In this document: piece after piece, positions 62,403 through 64,000 of the stretch
How positions within the stretch are numbered: position 1 is the stretch's first letter
Layout of the letters: every line of letters begins with the position of its first letter
Origin: Luzula sylvatica
Lineage: Eukaryota > Streptophyta > Magnoliopsida > Poales > Juncaceae
Assembly: GCA_946800325.1 (NCBI GenBank)
Contig: OX326961.1
Span: forward strand, 50,308,293 to 50,372,292
Length of the DNA stretch: 64,000 bases
Direction of reading: 5' to 3'
Notes under the pieces: generated by a model
What the model was told of the DNA's origin: nothing
The model's database searches: none
Seen by the model: the letters and a program-made list of their open reading frames with translations, nothing else
Program-made: the position numbers and the translations under genes

Positions 62403-64000
62403 TCACATGAGAGGAAGATAGGCACCGCCATGTCCCCTCTTTAAAATAAGCGGGCCCGCATTGTCAGGCACTTTATCCATTAGCTTAGCACAAGCCTCGA
62501 TCACATCCGCGAAACCAGTTGCGATCGTGGCGATTTGCGTTCTGATCCTCAAATCTCTCGTCCTTCTCAAAATATACCTGAAAGACTTGTCAAAATGCTT
62601 TACCCACTCCGCAGGTAAACCCCCCGGAGAAAGCCACACCGTGAAATTTGTTTGGTCCCCTCTCGCCGTCACTTCCGCCCTATAAAACCTACACGAACAA
62701 ATATTAATCAAACTTTCTTTACATATATACCAATCTAATATTTACCTAGCTAAATCGAGAAGAACGGAAGGCTGCAAAGGCAAGACCACGACAAACTCGG
62801 CCACGAATCTCTCGATGACATCAGGCTTGAGCATCCAAGTCCAGAAAACCGGGGCCCAGTCGCCAGGCTGGAACCCGTACGCCTGCGCAACGAGAAGCGC
62901 CTCCTGAAACCTCGATTGCTTCGTCAAAAGCGTCCTCGATTGGGTGTCCGCCAACCCGACCCATTGATAATCGGGGATGCGGATTTGGAGGGTCAAGAGA
63001 GCGGCTTTTGCGCATGTGGAGTGGGTGCGGAAACCCGCGTCGATGGTGGAGAGCGCTTCGGCGGCGAGGAGGAGGTGATGCATTGCGAGGAGAAGGAGGG
63101 AGGAGTGTTTGTGCCAGTCGTGTTGAGGAAGCGAGAGGTAATGCTCGATGCTGTTCGTCGCGCGCGATTCGAGGAGGGATGCCGCGTCGTGCTTCATGTC
63201 GAAATGTTTGTATACCATGGCGAGAGCATCGAGATCGTGAGGGTTGAATCGTTTCAAAGCTGTCAGAACGGCCATGCGAAACCCTCTAACCGTGGCAACC
63301 GAACCCGTGGCGGATTCGGCCGCGGCGGAATATTTCTGAAGGAGCAGCTCGAGCTGTCCGTTTTCGATCAGAATATCGAGGATGAAACTCAACGAGTGGA
63401 AGTTGGTGACTCCGGTTATCAGCCGAGCAAGACACACGAAATCTTCTTTCGAAACGTAGGATTCTACGCGGTTCGCTGCGAAGGTCACCAACACGTCGAT
63501 TCCGTCTAGACAAGCCGAGGACGTGTAGAAATGGTGCGCGAGGATTAACAGTTCCACCTGCGAAAATAAATATTAAAATGTTATAATGCAGGTTTGTTTT
63601 GCAAAGTTTTCGGTTTTTATAAGTAAGGTATGTACCTCGCAAGCATGAGGCATGTCTTGACCCGTCATGACTAGTCGCATTAAAGCGTGACCAACTTCGG
63701 GCTCGCTATGGCACAGCTCAGCCCATTTCAAGAAATCTCTCGATCTCCATAATAAAGGAGCCGGTCCTTCTTCCTCTGACGATTCGATACATCCTCCATA
63801 GTACGCCGCTTGAAGCCCCTATTAACACACAACAATAGATTAATATAGATCTGAGTCTGTACACAGTAACACACACACACAAGATAACAAGATGAGATGA
63901 GGAACCTTCAAGAAGGATTCGGAGAGGATATTCGCGATGCTAGAAGGGGGCATGGAGTGAGTTTCGATTAAGAGTTTTGCTTCATCAAAAGATTCTTGTG
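62403..64000 (-). CDS. Spatacsin C-terminal domain protein (SPG11-like), 3' part
   Basis: Four exons are visible on the minus strand: 63906-64000 (runs off the window), 63636-63818, 62746-63557 and 62403-62688 (stop TGA). Junctions are GT-AG and in phase, giving about 457 residues. The sequence is all-helical in character: GLQAAYYGGCIESSEEE, MELCHSEPEVGHALM-like and HACEVELLILAHHFYTSS segments, then FILDILIENGQLELLLQKYS. The end, RFYRAEVTARGDQ...LKRGHGGAYLPLM, is the strongly conserved C-terminus of plant spatacsin-like proteins. In animals spatacsin acts with AP-5 in lysosome reformation; the plant role is little defined. The coding exons are much GC-richer (62.8-63.5 kb) than the surrounding DNA. 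The 5' part, most of this very large gene, is outside the window. Confidence 0.9.

Noticed and set aside
62916..63509. 197-codon plus-strand frame
   Set aside because: Antisense shadow of the GC-rich spatacsin exon, whose minus-strand reading is conserved and spliced.

Overview
This is a 64-kb window of AT-rich nuclear DNA from a flowering plant, most likely a eudicot. The evidence is short GT-AG introns, a plant-type tRNA-Gly gene, plant housekeeping genes with conserved exon structure, and a dense mixture of plant transposable elements (Copia/Sirevirus-like LTR elements, L1-type LINEs, hAT, MULE, PIF-like and Helitron-like non-autonomous elements). The species cannot be named from the sequence.

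Four host protein genes and one tRNA gene are supported. From the left edge: the 3' part of a type I inositol polyphosphate 5-phosphatase gene (+, 50-2300); tRNA-Gly(GCC) (-, 2860-2930); a complete eight-exon choline kinase gene (-, 3622-5302); a complete seven-exon single-domain tRNA-His guanylyltransferase gene, THG1 (-, 46471-47742); and at the right edge the 3' end of a spatacsin (SPG11-like) gene (-, 62403-64000). They serve separate jobs (phosphoinositide signalling, translation, phospholipid synthesis, tRNA maturation, endolysosomal trafficking) and form no operon-like unit.

The rest is repetitive. 5.7-9.7 kb: a Helitron-like 3' terminus, a 62-bp minisatellite, a hAT-type MITE and a frameshifted FAR1/MULE-transposase pseudogene. 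9.7-22.2 kb: an old, deleted Sirevirus-like Copia element. Its LTR carries a related solo LTR (TSD TAACG), and its gag is split by an 8.25-kb LTR element (TSD AAGAC) with decayed pol but largely identical LTRs. 22.8-25.3 kb: an inverted, truncated relative of that element, which runs into about 1.9 kb of degenerate TATTCG/TATTTG satellite. 28.5-34.9 kb: a 0.7-kb tandem duplication whose second copy holds a nearly intact LINE. 36-46 kb: a LINE tail, microsatellites and unassigned AT-rich DNA. 49-61.7 kb: a MULE MITE, several hAT MITEs, a foldback MITE, a LINE broken by nested insertions, and a second Helitron-like 3' end.

The most interesting signal is a family of short palindromes, CCGTT-NN-AACGG and close variants. 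They are clustered many times in the LTR of the Sirevirus-like element and again in the 5' leader of the unrelated LTR element inserted in it; the solo LTR has a related palindrome set. The half-sites match plant MYB/MSA-type cores, so these may be retrotransposon enhancers acquired more than once. That is inference and needs testing.
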